Below, in pieces: positions 1 through 8,929 of a stretch of 64,000 bases of DNA; position 1 is the first letter of the stretch; every line of letters begins with the position of its first letter. Made by a program: the position numbers and the translations under genes. The notes under the pieces were generated by a model, which had not been told where the DNA came from, ran no database searches, and saw nothing but the letters and a program-made list of their open reading frames with translations. This DNA is from Haematococcus lacustris. Lineage: Eukaryota > Chlorophyta > Chlorophyceae > Chlamydomonadales > Haematococcaceae. Location of the stretch: NCBI GenBank assembly GCA_030144725.1, contig JASKMD010000005.1, forward strand, positions 5,877,212 through 5,941,211, read 5' to 3'.

Positions 1-477
1 GACCGCCAACAAAGGTATGCGGATAAGCGTAGGCGTGATGTCACGTTCAGCGTAGGTGACAGCGTCCTGCTGAGCACCAAGAACCTGCGCAATGCACCTG
101 GCAGAGCACGTAAGTTCTTGCCTAGGTATGTAGGACCTTTCAAGGTCACAGGCAAGCTAGGTGAGGCTGCCTACCGGTTGGAGCTACCTCCCACCATGAG
201 CAGGCTATATCCTGTGTTCCATGTGTCGCTTCTTAAGAAGTACACTGGCAGCCAGGGGTTTCACCCCCCTCCTGTGATGGAGTGGCTGGAAGATGCGCCT
301 CACTATGAAGTGCATAGCTTGTTGAGCCACAGGCAGGTACGTTTCAAGAAGCGCATGGAGTACCTGGTCAAGTGGACAGGCTACGATGATACCTACAACA
401 CCTGGGAGCCAGAGGCTATGCTGGCTGGTGCTCCCCAGATCTTGTCTAGGTACAAGGTTGTGCATAACCTGCCTTGA
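1..477 (+). CDS. pol: Ty3/gypsy chromovirus Pol, C-terminal end (integrase C-terminus and chromodomain)
   Basis: The frame is open from base 1 and ends at TGA 475-477, so the protein enters from outside the window. The first about 85 residues are basic and contain the PRYVGPFKV stretch typical of the integrase GPY/F module, followed by YPVFHVSLLKKY, the usual linker in Ty3/gypsy integrases. The last about 60 residues form a chromodomain (YEVHSLL, then EYLVKWTGYDDTYNTWEP, then a C-terminal helix). In chromoviruses this domain is known to steer integration to modified histone tails. No stop or frameshift is seen in the visible part. A purine tract and LTR-like start follow at 675-689. It is a different family from the intact element at 32.6-39.3 kb, because the chromodomain and LTR sequences differ. 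Confidence 0.92.
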   Translation, partial: DRQQRYADKRRRDVTFSVGDSVLLSTKNLRNAPGRARKFLPRYVGPFKVTGKLGEAAYRLELPPTMSRLYPVFHVSLLKKYTGSQGFHPPPVMEWLEDAPHYEVHSLLSHRQVRFKKRMEYLVKWTGYDDTYNTWEPEAMLAGAPQILSRYKVVHNLP

Positions 478-674
478 TGTATAAACGTCTCAGTGACCTA
501 TGTCACCTGGCCTGGTCCTATGACCATGGTCCCCATGCGGCACCTTATGGTGATGCATGTGTTTCTGTGGGTGGCTGGTACCCTTATGGGTCAGCCTTAT
601 TGTCAGTGGTCTCTATAGACTGCGAGTCTCGGTGCTCTGGGCTATCCCAGGTACCTTGGCGGAACGGATCTCTT

Positions 675-690
675 AAGAGGGGGAGGAATG
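675..690 (+). other. Polypurine tract and start of 3' LTR
   Basis: A 14-base all-purine run (675-688) sits directly before TGTGACGG. This is the arrangement expected at the pol-proximal edge of a 3' LTR: the polypurine tract primes plus-strand DNA and the LTR starts with TG. It lies about 200 bases after the pol stop on the same strand. The far end of this LTR could not be fixed because an inverted-repeat structure begins nine bases inside it. Confidence 0.6.
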
Positions 691-697
691 TGACGGT

Positions 698-1944
698 GGT
701 CACCCCGGCCATTGGCCATGCCAATCCGTGCCGAGCCTGCCGCTCGCACCACGCCCTAGTGGAGGGTAGCGAAGGCTATCGCGGTAACTCGCGCGCGCTA
801 AAACTCGCGTTTTAGACTGAAGCCTCCCAGATCACTCCGCCCGCCACCAGGTCGAAACTTGAGATAGCGCAAACAAGCAGCGACCCACCTACAACAGCAG
901 GGTGGCGAGGCGCTCCGTGGCATCCGTAGCAAAGTTCGCACTAAAGAGGCAGGCTCGTAGTGCGCCGCAGGCCATCGCAGTGAGCCGTGCTGCCACGCCC
1001 TGTTACTACACCACGAGACTGAGTCACGCCACGCTTCGCTCAAGTCGGTGCAAGTTGGGTGCATGGCACTGTCATTTTTTCCGTGGCGTCCGCGGCGCCC
1101 GCCACAATGGAGGTCTCCGGCACTGCCACTGCCACTACTTACAAGCTTGGCACGTATCGCTTTATGGTGTGCCAAGGCAGCGCGACGTCGGGGTCCAGGA
1201 GGGCTCATCGCATTTTTCGGTATCAACTTCGCGCATCGTGCGAGAAATGTAGCGATGAGGGCGCCCAACGGTAGCACAGGGTCCACCCCGTCGGGGATGA
1301 ACCCAGGACGCCGCCAATCGGCCCCTGTGATGAGATCGCCCCATGCCACATTCACCCTCTGCCACATTTTGTCATTGTATGTACCACACAAGGTGATAGA
1401 GCTTGCCTGGGCTACATCCCAGAATATAGACTCGCCCAGCTATTTGTGAAAGGTGGAAGCACGTGGAAAGGACCAAAGGCCAAAAAGTTGATGGTCTTGA
1501 CAGAAGCCCTAGAATGATGGGGTCAAGGCTTCACCAGAGTACACGGTAGCGAAACAAAGTCCACGCACGGTGCTGCTGACACCTCAGTGAGATGTTGTGC
1601 ATGCTTGGAGGGAGGGTCAGGCAGGTCCCGGCTTAGGTGTCAGAAGGGCCCGGGCCAGGTGTCAGGAAGGGCCCGGGCCATGAGGGGTCCCGACCCAACC
1701 CAGGGAATCTTGCGCTTCGCCCTGCGACCCACGTACGGTCGCACCCCGTTGAGCCCCAGGCTGCAGCGAGCGACCATGTTCACAGTCCGCGGGAATGGCG
1801 GGCGGAGTGATCTGGGAGGCTTCAGTGGAAAACGCGAGTTTTAGCGCGCGCGAGCTACCGCGATAGCCTCCGCTACCCTCCACTAGGGCGTGGTGCGAGC
1901 GGCAGGCCTGGCACGGATTGGCATGGCCAATGGCCGGGGTGACC
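698..1944. mobile_element. 1.25-kb element with about 150-bp terminal inverted repeats
   Basis: Bases 698-848 and the reverse complement of 1795-1944 match over about 150 bp with only scattered mismatches. Outer ends read GGTCACCCC and GGGGTGACC, and CGGT is present on both sides (694-697 and 1945-1948), a possible 4-bp target duplication. The roughly 950-bp interior has no recognisable transposase; its open frames look random. It could be a non-autonomous DNA element, or an LTR followed by an inverted fragment of the same LTR, since the left arm coincides with the LTR start of the upstream gypsy element. A short duplication of a GGGCCCGGGCC-containing segment lies at about 1640-1685. Confidence 0.55.
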
Positions 1945-1977
1945 CGGTGCGCTTATGCGTATCCGTAAACCACACTT

Positions 1978-2045
1978 TAGCAGAGTGACTGAGGAGGTCA
2001 ATGGTGGGCTGCTACCAGCTCACCATTCGGGTTCGACTCCCGAGG
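1978..2045 (+). other. tRNA-like stretch with perfect pol III B box
   Basis: GGTTCGACTCC at 2030-2040 matches the B-box consensus and lies in a T-arm-like hairpin (5-bp stem, 7-base loop). A weaker A-box-like sequence (TAGCAGAGTGA) starts 52 bases upstream. No complete acceptor stem or anticodon arm can be folded, so this is not called a tRNA gene. It may be a tRNA-derived fragment (SINE-like) or chance. Confidence 0.25.
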
Positions 2046-2203
2046 GTCCCGTTCTAAACCTGGGCTCAGTTGCTGTGCGAGAGTGTGGATAGTAGAGACT
2101 GCGTTGGACATTTCTAAGTGGACATGCCGCTCACACTGTAAGATTAAAGGCAGCGGCTACGCCGTTACAGCCCGGACATGCCCAGCAGCGTCTGAATCGC
2201 AAA

Positions 2204-2816
2204 ATGGAGCCCGAGGCCCCTCTCCCGCCTCAGCCCCCCGAACTCACCGCGCGATACAACAAGAAAGTCCTGACGCTCGAGGAAATTGTCCAGGCGCACG
2301 GCAACAGCGTGCATGCGCAAAAGTACAGCATCGAGGTTGTTGGGGGCAAGATCAAGGCGGTCTGCAATGACTGCAAAGTGGCCCTCTCCTGTGGTAACCT
2401 GAGTGACGCAAAGAGGCACCAGTGCAACAATGGGCACTTGTTGCACTGCTTGCCCCCAAGCCCCCAAGCCACCAGATGCAGATGCACCAGATGTCAGCAG
2501 TCTGCTTGCCCCCAAGCCACCAGATGCAGCTGGCAGGGTGGCCGTGGAGCCAATCAGCATGCGGCGAGCCTTTTGGGGCAAGGCAGGCCCCCGCGGCTTC
2601 CCCCATCTGGCTGTTGCAGCCAGCAGGCTGATGGGTGTGCATGCCACCTCGGCTGCATCAGAGCGCAATTGGTCAGCATGGGGCAGGTTGTTCACATCCG
2701 CCCGCACCAGGCTTACCCTAGAGCGCGCCAAGATGCTCATCTACATCAAGGCCAACGCTGGGTTGGGTGCTCGCCACAACACTGAGGCTCAGCTCCTCGC
2801 ACGCATGGGCGAGTAG
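2204..2816 (+). pseudogene. hAT transposase, internally deleted and frameshifted
   Basis: Two adjacent frames hold the two ends of a hAT transposase. The first begins at ATG 2204 in a good context (GCAAAATGG) and includes a BED-like zinc-finger segment (VCNDC ... KRHQC) about 55-75 residues in. The second (to TAG at 2814-2816) has the hAT C-terminal dimerisation signature: FPHLAVAASRLM, ATSAASERNWSAWG, then RTRLTLERAKMLIYIKAN. The middle, with the catalytic DDE region, is missing; a short direct duplication of a CCCCCAAGCCACCAGATGCAG-type segment (2451-2530) sits where the frames change. It is therefore a dead remnant, or a non-autonomous derivative. Terminal inverted repeats were not identified. 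The family assignment rests on the C-terminal motif and is firm. Confidence 0.8.
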
Positions 2817-2879
2817 GCAGCCACCACCACCTCTCAGTACAATCACTGCAGGCCACCATCACTTCCCCAACTCGTAGTG

Positions 2880-3396
2880 TGTAGTAATCCTGACACTCAG
2901 CTTTTTGCATGCAAGAACGTGCATGCAACGTTTTAGAGACTTCATGGTTCGCAATGACTATCACTATCATAGTTTAGTTCACGATGTAAGTACACTGTAT
3001 TACCACTACAGGACTCCGAGGCTGTCGATGAGTACGTATACACTCGCTCTACGTGGACACAATAGCCGCACAACTCAGCATGCTTGGCGGCACTTATGCC
3101 TCAGCCAAACATGCATTCCGACCTTACAAACACAACTGTTACATAGTCACTCACGATAAATAAGGCCGACGCGAGGGTGTTTTTTGCATCGGATGGACAT
3201 TCCGCTCCGATAGAACGATAGAGCGTTGAGTTTAACGGGGACCTCGCTCTTGAATGAAGTCCTAACTCGCAGCGGTTGCGAAGATACAACGATCCGCGCG
3301 CGAGGTACCCCCCCAAAATAGGGCGGCTGCACAGATGCCGGTTAAATGAGCCCGGAATCTGTGCAGATGCATGTAGATGCCCTATGGACATACGAC
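2880..3396. other. No gene recognised
   Basis: AT-richer spacer between the hAT remnant and the minisatellite. Open frames are short and resemble nothing familiar. Confidence 0.6.
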
Positions 3397-4212
3397 ATCT
3401 GCACAGATGCATCCCTCGACATCTGCACAGCTGCCGACAATGTCGACATCTGCACAGATGCATCCCTCGACATCTGCACAGTTGTCGACACACTCGACAT
3501 CTGCACAGATGCATCCCACGACATCTGCACAGCTGTCGACACAGTCGACATCTGCACAGATGCATCCCTCGACATCTGCACAGCTGCCGACACAGTCGAT
3601 ATCTGCACAGCCAAGCATCCCTCGACATCTGCACAGCTGTCGACACAGTCGACATCTGCACAGCCAAGCATCCCTCGACATCTGCACAGCTGTCGACACA
3701 CTCGACATCTGCACAGATGCATCCCTCGACATCTGCACAGCTGTCGACACACTCGACATCTGCACAGATGCATCCCTCGACATCTGCACAGCTGTCGACA
3801 CAGTCGACATCTGCACAGCCAAGCATCCCTCGACATCTGCACAGCTGTCGATACAGTCGACATCTGCACAGCCAAGCATCCCTCGACATCTGCACAGCTG
3901 TCGACACACTCGACATCTGCACAGATGCATCCCTCGACATCTGCACAGCTGCCGACAATGTCGACATCTGCACAGCCAAGCATCCGTCGACATCTGCACA
4001 GCTGTCGATACAGTCGACATCTGCACAGATGCATCCCTCGACATCTGCACTGCTGCATACACACTCGACATCTGCACAGCCAAGCATCCCTCGACATCTG
4101 CACAGCTGTCGATACAGTCGACAACTGCACAGATGCATTCCTCGACATCTGCACAGCTGTCGGCACACTCGACATCTGCACAGCTTCATCCCTTGACATC
4201 TGCACAGATGCC
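3397..4212. repeat. Minisatellite built on CGACATCTGCACAG, 51-57-bp units
   Basis: About 15 units. Each has two copies of CGACATCTGCACAG separated by a CTGTCGACAC-type spacer, alternating with ATGCATCCCT or CCAAGCATCCCT linkers. CTGTCGACAC contains a SalI-like GTCGAC dyad, and the core pairs with neighbouring inverted cores, so single strands can form many small hairpins. The array is open in several frames on both strands only because the unit lacks stops; none is taken as a gene. A related array in a more palindromic arrangement lies at 7228-7592. Confidence 0.95.
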
Positions 4213-4900
4213 AAGTAGTGCAGATGTGCACATGAAGAAAAGGCTTGCATGAAGGTTACGCAAAGGCACCGCGAAGGCAGCAAAGTAACCGCAAAGGAAG
4301 CAAGACTCTTCCAACATAACACGGTATGCCCTAAGGTTACAAAATAACCAGGCTGCATGGAGACCTGCATGAAGGTACCGCGAAGGGAGCAAAGGAACCA
4401 CGCAAGAATCCAGACTGCCCCGCTAAGCTGGCATTAGCAGCCAGGAGCGGCCAGGAGCAGCCAACAAAACCGTCGCCAAAAGGCTGCCTATGAGCCGACC
4501 AGCCGCATAGCATTGGCGACCAGCCATGAAAAGATGCCACCAGGTTAAGCGATAGGATCAAGAGATAGCGACAGAAAACGGAAGGAGGTGCAGCGATGCA
4601 GCGATCAGCGATGCAGCGATGCGCCATAAGAAATGCATGAGGTGAAACTAGGACACGTAGCCCGAAGCCTATGAGGCGGAGCGGAAGAGGAGTGGAGGAG
4701 CCCGGAGAGGCGGTCAGGAGCAATGCAAGAGACGAAGATGGGTGCACTTGAAGCAAAGTTGGGTGCACCCACACAAACCCCACCCTAGCGAATGGTGAGT
4801 ATTTTATCTTGCAGTCATGTGGCTCCAAGTACCTTGCCTGATTATTTGCCAACCACTGAATTGCTTCAGGTTCAATGGTCCCAACCTCCCCTTCCCTACA
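4213..4900. other. No gene recognised
   Basis: Non-repetitive spacer with short internal echoes (GAAGGTTACGCAAAGG-like, GCAGCGATGCAGCGATG at about 4590-4620). No coding signature on either strand. Confidence 0.6.
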
Positions 4901-5559
4901 CCCAGCCCAGCCCAGCCCAGCCCAGCCCAGCCCAGCCCAGCCCAGCCCAGCCCAGCCCAGCCCAGCCCAGCCCAGCCCAGCCCAGCCCAGCCCAGCCCAG
5001 CCCAGCCCAGCCCAGCCCAGCCCAGCCCAGCCCAGCCCAGCCCAGCCCAGCCCAGCCCAGCCCAGCCCAGCCCAGCCCAGCCCAGCCCAGCCCAGCCCAG
5101 CCCAGCCCAGCCCAGCCCAGCCCAGCCCAGCCCAGCCCAGCCCAGCCCAGCCCAGCCCAGCCCAGCCCAGCCCAGCCCAGCCCAGCCCAGCCCAGCCCAG
5201 CCCAGCCCAGCCCAGCCCAGCCCAGCCCAGCCCAGCCCAGCCCAGCCCAGCCCAGCCCAGCCCAGCCCAGCCCAGCCCAGCCCAGCCCAGCCCAGCCCAG
5301 CCCAGCCCAGCCCAGCCCAGCCCAGCCCAGCCCAGCCCAGCCCAGCCCAGCCCAGCCCAGCCCAGCCCAGCCCAGCCCAGCCCAGCCCAGCCCAGCCCAG
5401 CCCAGCCCAGCCCAGCCCAGCCCAGCCCAGCCCAGCCCAGCCCAGCCCAGCCCAGCCCAGCCCAGCCCAGCCCAGCCCAGCCCAGCCCAGCCCAGCCCAG
5501 CCCAGCCCAGCCCAGCCCAGCCCAGCCCAGCCCAGCCCAGCCCAGCCCAGCCCAGCCCA
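4901..5559. repeat. (CCCAG)n microsatellite, about 131 copies
   Basis: An essentially uninterrupted pentanucleotide array of about 659 bp. The complementary strand reads (GGGCT)n, with GGG runs every five bases, and is able to form G-quadruplexes. All frames are open because the unit has no stop codon, so the long predicted peptides (PSPAQ, LGWAG) are artefacts. Confidence 0.98.
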
Positions 5560-5645
5560 ACCCTACTCTCCCACCCTGCACTTCCTACTGAGGTGAGGAC
5601 AAAGGAAGGTGGGTTGTAATGGAGGTTCTAATGGCCACACCCATC

Positions 5646-5692
5646 CCCCTTCCTACCCCCACCCCCACCCCCACCCCCACCCCCACCCCCTC
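5646..5692. repeat. (CACCCC)n short tandem array
   Basis: CCCCCA/CACCCC hexanucleotide run of about 45 bp at the edge of a segment related to 27.6-28.1 kb. Confidence 0.85.
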
Positions 5693-5699
5693 CTCCATC

Positions 5700-6190
5700 A
5701 CCCTACCACAAGAAGCAGGCGCATGGAGCGCAGGAGCAGCCAGGAGCTGCAGCCATGGAGGCGCTGCCAGGTAGGTATAGAAGTGGCGCTAGCAAAGAGT
5801 GAGTGGCCAACCCTTGCACATGGGTGGTCGGATGCCCAGCCTAACCGCAAAGATGCCCACTGTTTACTGCAGGTCCCACGGTCAGCCCTTCCCTCTTCCC
5901 CCCTTCCTCCTTCCCCCTTCCCCCTCCCCTCCCCTGTCCCACCACCTCCAAGCCTGGCACCCCACCTACCTCCCGCCTTTCCCACCCCCCGCCCCACGAC
6001 ACACGCTGCAGCCCTCTCCCTACCCTACCCTTGGCGTAGCAGCCCTCTCCCTACCCTACCCTTGGCGTAGCAGCCCTCTCCCTACCCTACCCTTGGCGTA
6101 GCAGCCCTCTCCCTACCCTACCCTTGGCGTAGCAACCTGGAGCGGGCAACCTGGAGCGGGCAGCTTGGAGTAGCAGCCCACCCAGCCCAC
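5700..6190. repeat. Diverged copy of a segment found inside the 26-32 kb DNA element
   Basis: The stretch GCAGCCATGGAGGCGCTG through ACTGCAGGTCCCACGGTCAG, and the CCCTCTCCCTACCCTACCC block after it, match 27685-27965 with point changes and small indels. Both copies continue with GGAGCGGGCAGC. Unlike the 27-kb copy, this one carries an expanded 31-bp repeat (6009-6132). It shows that the interior of the 26-32 kb element contains sequence repeated elsewhere. No gene is recognised in it. Confidence 0.7.
6009..6132. repeat. 31-bp minisatellite, four copies
   Basis: Four identical tandem copies of a unit starting AGCCCTCTCCCTACCC and ending TTGGCGTAGC. The homologous site at about 27930-27960 has only one copy, so the expansion is local. 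Confidence 0.95.
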
Positions 6191-6342
6191 CCTGGCCATG
6201 CCATGCCCACACACCACAATGACCCTACCCATCCCTCTTAAAAGGGATAGCTGAGCGCTTGGGTGGTTGTCAGCCCGTGCTTGTTGTCCTCGTCATCTTG
6301 CCGCCTTGCTGCGATGTTGTTGTGTTGTCACCTTGTTGTGTT

Positions 6343-6677
6343 GTGGTGTGGTGTGGTGTGGTGTGGTGTGGTGTGGTGTGGTGTGGTGTGGTGTGGTGTG
6401 GTGTGGTGTGGTGTGGTGTGGTGTGGTGTGGTGTGGTGTGATGTGGTGTGGTGTGGTGTGGTGTGGTGTGGTGTGGTGTGGTGTGGTGTGGTGTGGTGTG
6501 GTGTGGTGTGGTGTGGTGTGGTGTGGTGTGGTGTGGTGTGGTGTGGTGTGGTGTGGTGTGGTGTGGTGTGGTGTGGTGTGGTGTGGTGTGGTGTGGTGTG
6601 GTGTGGTGTGGTGTGGTGTGGTGTGGTGTGGTGTGGTGTGGTGTGGTGTGGTGTGGTGTGGTGTGGTGTGGTGTGGT
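6343..6677. repeat. (GGTGT)n microsatellite, about 66 copies
   Basis: Pentanucleotide array of about 335 bp with a single G-to-A change near 6441. It is followed by a short (GGTGAT)n run at 6702-6727. Confidence 0.97.
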
Positions 6678-6839
6678 GATGGTGATGCATGTTTAACCTG
6701 AGTGATGGTGATGGTGATGGTGATGGTGGTGTGTGGTGTCACCTTGTTGTTGTGTTGTGTCGTTGCTACCTTGTCACATCGTAGGGGGGTGTTGCGGTCA
6801 TTGGGTGCATCAATGCATGTGCTTAGCATAGCCATATTG

Positions 6840-7215
6840 AGGTGTTGTGGAGTGATGGTGCATCGAGACATGTGCTTGCAAGTCCCGTAGCGAGGTGTTG
6901 CGGGATGTTTGGGTGTCCACACATGTGTTTTGCGGGGATGTTGCGGGATGTTTGGGTCGTCAATACATGTGTTTTGCGGGGGTGTAGCGAGGTGTTGCGG
7001 GGTGTTGGGTCGTCAATACATGTGTTTTGCGGGGGTGTAGCGAGGTGTTGGGGGGTGTTTGGTCGTCAATACATGTGTTTTGCGGGGGTGTAGCAAGGTG
7101 TTGCGGGGTGTTTGGTGGTCAATACATGTGTTTTGCGGGGATGTTGCGGGATGTCAATACATGTGTTTTGCGGGGGTGTTGCGGGATGTTTGGGTGTCAA
7201 CACATGTGTTTTGCG
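6840..7215. repeat. About 53-bp minisatellite
   Basis: Degenerate tandem units containing CAATACATGTGTTTTGCGGG recur at about 6961, 7014, 7067 and 7119, with shorter units at about 7155 and 7197. The edge units (6840-6960) are more diverged, the usual pattern for an ageing array. Confidence 0.9.
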
Positions 7216-7227
7216 GATGTAAGAGTC

Positions 7228-7592
7228 GATGAAATAGTCGACATCTGCACAGCCAAGCCGCGAATGTAAAAGTCGACATCTGTGCAGATGCTATAGACAA
7301 CATCTGCACAGCCAAGGCTCGAATGTAATAGTCGACATCTGTGCAGATGTCGTTGTCAGCAGCTGCACAGATGTCGGTCACGACATCTGCACAGCCAAGC
7401 ATTGAATGTAATAGTCGACATCTGTGCAGATGTCGTCGTCAGCAGATGCACAGATGTTGGTCGCGGTATACGACATATGTGCAGATGTCGACTTTCCGCA
7501 GCTGCACAGATGTCGACATCGCCTGCATCTGTGCAGATGTCGACTATCAGCAGCTGTGCAGATTAAGGACAACCGACATCTGCACAGATAGA
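7228..7592. repeat. Second CGACATCTGCACAG-type array, palindromic arrangement
   Basis: Same core as the 3.4-4.2 kb array, but here direct and inverted cores are fused into near-perfect dyads such as CGACATCTGTGCAGATGTCG, repeated about eight times at 40-75-bp intervals. A folded transcript or single strand would form a row of hairpins. Confidence 0.9.
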
Positions 7593-7835
7593 GAAGCGAA
7601 GAAATTCGCGGTCCAACTACGTCGCAACGAATGCACGGAGTTACGTAAGACTTGTACCGTTCGAACGGCCTTCTACTCCTCTTTCCAATGAGCTATGGTC
7701 GGTCCAATCGCGACCGGTCCTTGTTTATCATGAGTGGTGCCTTGCACGCAGGCGGGCAGATAGATGCACCTAGCCTGCCTGCAGCTAGTTGAGTGGGCGG
7801 AGTGAAATCATCCCATGGCAGAATTCAAAAAAACC

Positions 7836-7911
7836 CGTCTAGTCGAGTCAAATCGAGTCGAGATCTCGACTAGATTTGACTCGTCGAGATCTCGTCGAGA
7901 TCTCGACTAGA
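7836..7911. repeat. Cluster of AGATCT-centred palindromes
   Basis: An imperfect palindrome of about 40 bp (arms CGAGTCAAATC / GATTTGACTCG, centre GAGATCTC) followed by further TCGAGATCTCG copies. It lies immediately left of repeat copy A (7924) and may mark the junction. Confidence 0.75.
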
Positions 7912-7923
7912 TTGCGCTCCCTA

Positions 7924-8929
7924 AAACTGTCTGATTGCTGCTGACTCAGACAAGGCAATCTTGCGGAAGGGGCGAAAGCAGCCCACCACAAACTTCGTTG
8001 GGTGGCCGGCAGCTGTGGGGCACATCACAGTGAGCTGGTTAGGTGGGTGGGCAACAGGGGGTGGTACAAAACCTGCACATCTGAGGCCAACTCCACGGGA
8101 TGAGCCAAAGAGCAGGCCGATGTACAAGTGATGTCCGGAAGTGTCCTGTGCGCCCCATGCTGGCCCACTCAAACATCATGTGATGGGCATGTGCAATGTG
8201 GGCAATGATTGGGCGTGTGGGCATTGATTGGGCGTGTCACAGCTGACCAATGGCCCCAAGGCAAGGTAGGTGGTAGAAGAGAGCATGGTTGCTGCCATTG
8301 CCATAGGACCATACAGGTGCCCAAGCTGGATGCACCGAGCTGCCCATGCCCTTGCACGCAGCTCACCAATCAAGCACCCTGACTTGGCGTTGTCTGTTGT
8401 TGTGACGATCTGATGCAGCCAGCACCTCTTCTATATAACAAGCTGATGGCGCGTAGCGCCTCGTAAAGATTCAAAAACAAGATTTGACAGAGTGGCGGCG
8501 CGAGTAGTTGGCTCTGGCCATCTTGATGCAAAGCGAATCATCTTCACTCTTCGGCTGAGACCGTGACGGCGAGGACCAGCCCGCTCAAGGCATGCCCAGC
8601 AGCACCATGGCTGTAGCAGTGAGGCACGAGCATCCTACCCATAGCCTGGGAGGCTGTGGGGCTGTTGTGGCATGTCATAGTAGGGGGAGGTGAGAGCAGG
8701 GCAGGGGGCTTTACCTGGAGTGGGGGCAGGCGGTGGAATAGAGCAGCAGCACCATTCTTTCATTGGGCAGAAACTGGCTGTCAAACACAAGGCGGGTAAA
8801 CCTAAGGGCAGGACAGGGCAGCCTAAAGATTAGCCTAAGGCCTACTAAGGAGGCTAAGGGGGCTGGGACTCGAGCACGTTCAAACCAATGACGAGGGGGT
8901 GACGAGGGGGTTGCAGTGCCCACCTCGCT
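7924..8929. repeat. Dispersed copy A of the segmental-duplication sequence
   Basis: About 1,006 bp matching 12877-13882 at a constant offset of 4,953 with few substitutions. It ends abruptly at CACCTCGCT (8929), after which the two loci are unrelated. Minus-strand frames in it (for example one containing FDSQFLPNERMVLLLYSTA, 8711-8790, followed by a CAG/GTAAAG donor-like site) may be exon relics of a host gene, but no family is recognised. Confidence 0.9.

Noticed and set aside
1978..2045. Functional tRNA gene
   Set aside because: Only the T-arm/B box fits; acceptor and anticodon arms cannot be formed.
3397..4212. Long ORFs of 230-376 codons on both strands
   Set aside because: They are translations of a repeat without stop codons, with several overlapping frames open and no non-repeat domain.
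4337..5581. 414-codon minus-strand ORF rich in GLGWA and plus-strand PSPAQ ORFs
   Set aside because: Produced entirely by the CCCAG array; all frames are open.
6263..6922. ORFs of repeated VVWCG or HTTPH
   Set aside because: Artefacts of the GGTGT array.
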